Source: Gordonia sp. ABSL11-1 (lineage in GTDB: Bacteria > Actinomycetota > Actinomycetes > Mycobacteriales > Mycobacteriaceae). From it: a stretch of DNA of 64,000 nt. Within the stretch, counting starts at the first letter, position 1; each line of letters starts with the position of its first letter. Both the position numbers and the translations under genes were made by a program. This document shows, one piece after another, positions 63,920 to 64,000 of this stretch. The notes below the pieces were generated by a model. It was not told where the DNA came from, searched no databases, and saw only the letters and a program-made list of their open reading frames with translations. The stretch covers positions 90,381 to 154,380 of the forward strand of contig NZ_JASXSI010000015.1 in assembly GCF_030315685.1 (NCBI RefSeq), written 5' to 3'.

Positions 63920-64000
63920 GCCAGGCCCCTCCCATAGTTAGTTCGTCCATTCTACGGTGGGGGCCCGACACGCTAATTCTTTCGACCTACGCGTGTCACC

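Larger units (their letters stand above)
36739..64000. mobile_element. Tn7-like transposon, one end and cargo (other end outside window)
   Basis: A TGT terminus at 36739 lies five bases past the dnaB stop, followed by three GTTGAGAC repeats and a tniQ-tniB-tniA-tnsA operon. The five bases GGCGC (36734-36738) would be one copy of a 5-bp duplication. No inverted copy of the end (CGCGATAGCCACA) was seen up to 64000, so the element is at least 27 kb or the right end is degraded. The defence-type genes to the right would be cargo. The right boundary is the window edge, not an observed end. Confidence 0.7.

Overview
The window is high-GC actinobacterial DNA from a relative of Gordonia or another mycolate-containing genus (Mycobacteriales). 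Evidence for this is the M. tuberculosis-like gene order padR-ino1 / DUF5318-ponA1-GT87-...-rpsF-ssb-rpsR-rplI-...-dnaB, the nuoA operon preceded by an Rv3143-like response regulator, and the ligC/primase-polymerase pair. No tRNA, rRNA or CRISPR array was seen.

1-33 kb is chromosomal backbone. It holds nuoA-D (nuoD cut by the window edge), a divergent ddl / murF-like pair, a MerR-TipAS regulator, a lipoprotein, tgt, two CNNM/CorC-type membrane proteins, gluQRS, ligC plus a primase-polymerase, a CaCA exchanger, an aconitase, padR-ino1, ponA1, two GT87 membrane glycosyltransferases and the rpsF-ssb-rpsR-rplI operon. Three loci here are visibly decayed: an LLM oxidoreductase (frameshift plus deletion), a quinone-oxidoreductase-type gene (5' truncation at a long hairpin) and an SRPBCC gene that lacks its central N-terminal part. 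tgt lacks the usual zinc cysteines.

33.4-36.7 kb is dnaB, with two inteins. The first sits in the Walker A motif and has the Trp/Cys/Thr signature of class 3 inteins. The second is a Cys1 intein near the C-terminus and carries a REP-like palindrome translated in frame. A cluster of DnaA-box-like sites lies upstream of dnaB.

From 36.74 kb to the right edge the DNA changes character: less GC-biased coding, and a different gene set. Five bases after the dnaB stop begins what looks like one end of a Tn7-like transposon (TGT terminus plus three GTTGAGAC repeats), followed by a tnsA-tniA(tnsB)-tniB(tnsC)-tniQ operon. The tniA gene is split by a 1,470-bp ISL3-family element with an exact 8-bp target duplication, and the IS transposase is itself frameshifted. 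The other transposon end is not in the window, so at least 27 kb is probably element or cargo.

The cargo is dominated by what looks like an anti-phage island related to Druantia. One operon (45.7-56.5 kb) is translationally coupled throughout: a 951-aa unknown (possibly DruH-like), a 359-aa unknown, an 1,881-aa DruE-like DEAH helicase with a C-terminal DUF1998-type cysteine module, and a Cas4/RecB-like Fe-S PD-(D/E)XK nuclease. A convergent operon encodes a GHKL ATPase and a DruA-like (DUF4338) protein. Next come two small two-gene units, a YunG-like papain-fold protein with a two-TM protein, and a two-TM coiled protein with an HNH nuclease. I infer that the helicase, nuclease, DruA-like and GHKL proteins work together. 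I do not know of a described Druantia type with this composition.
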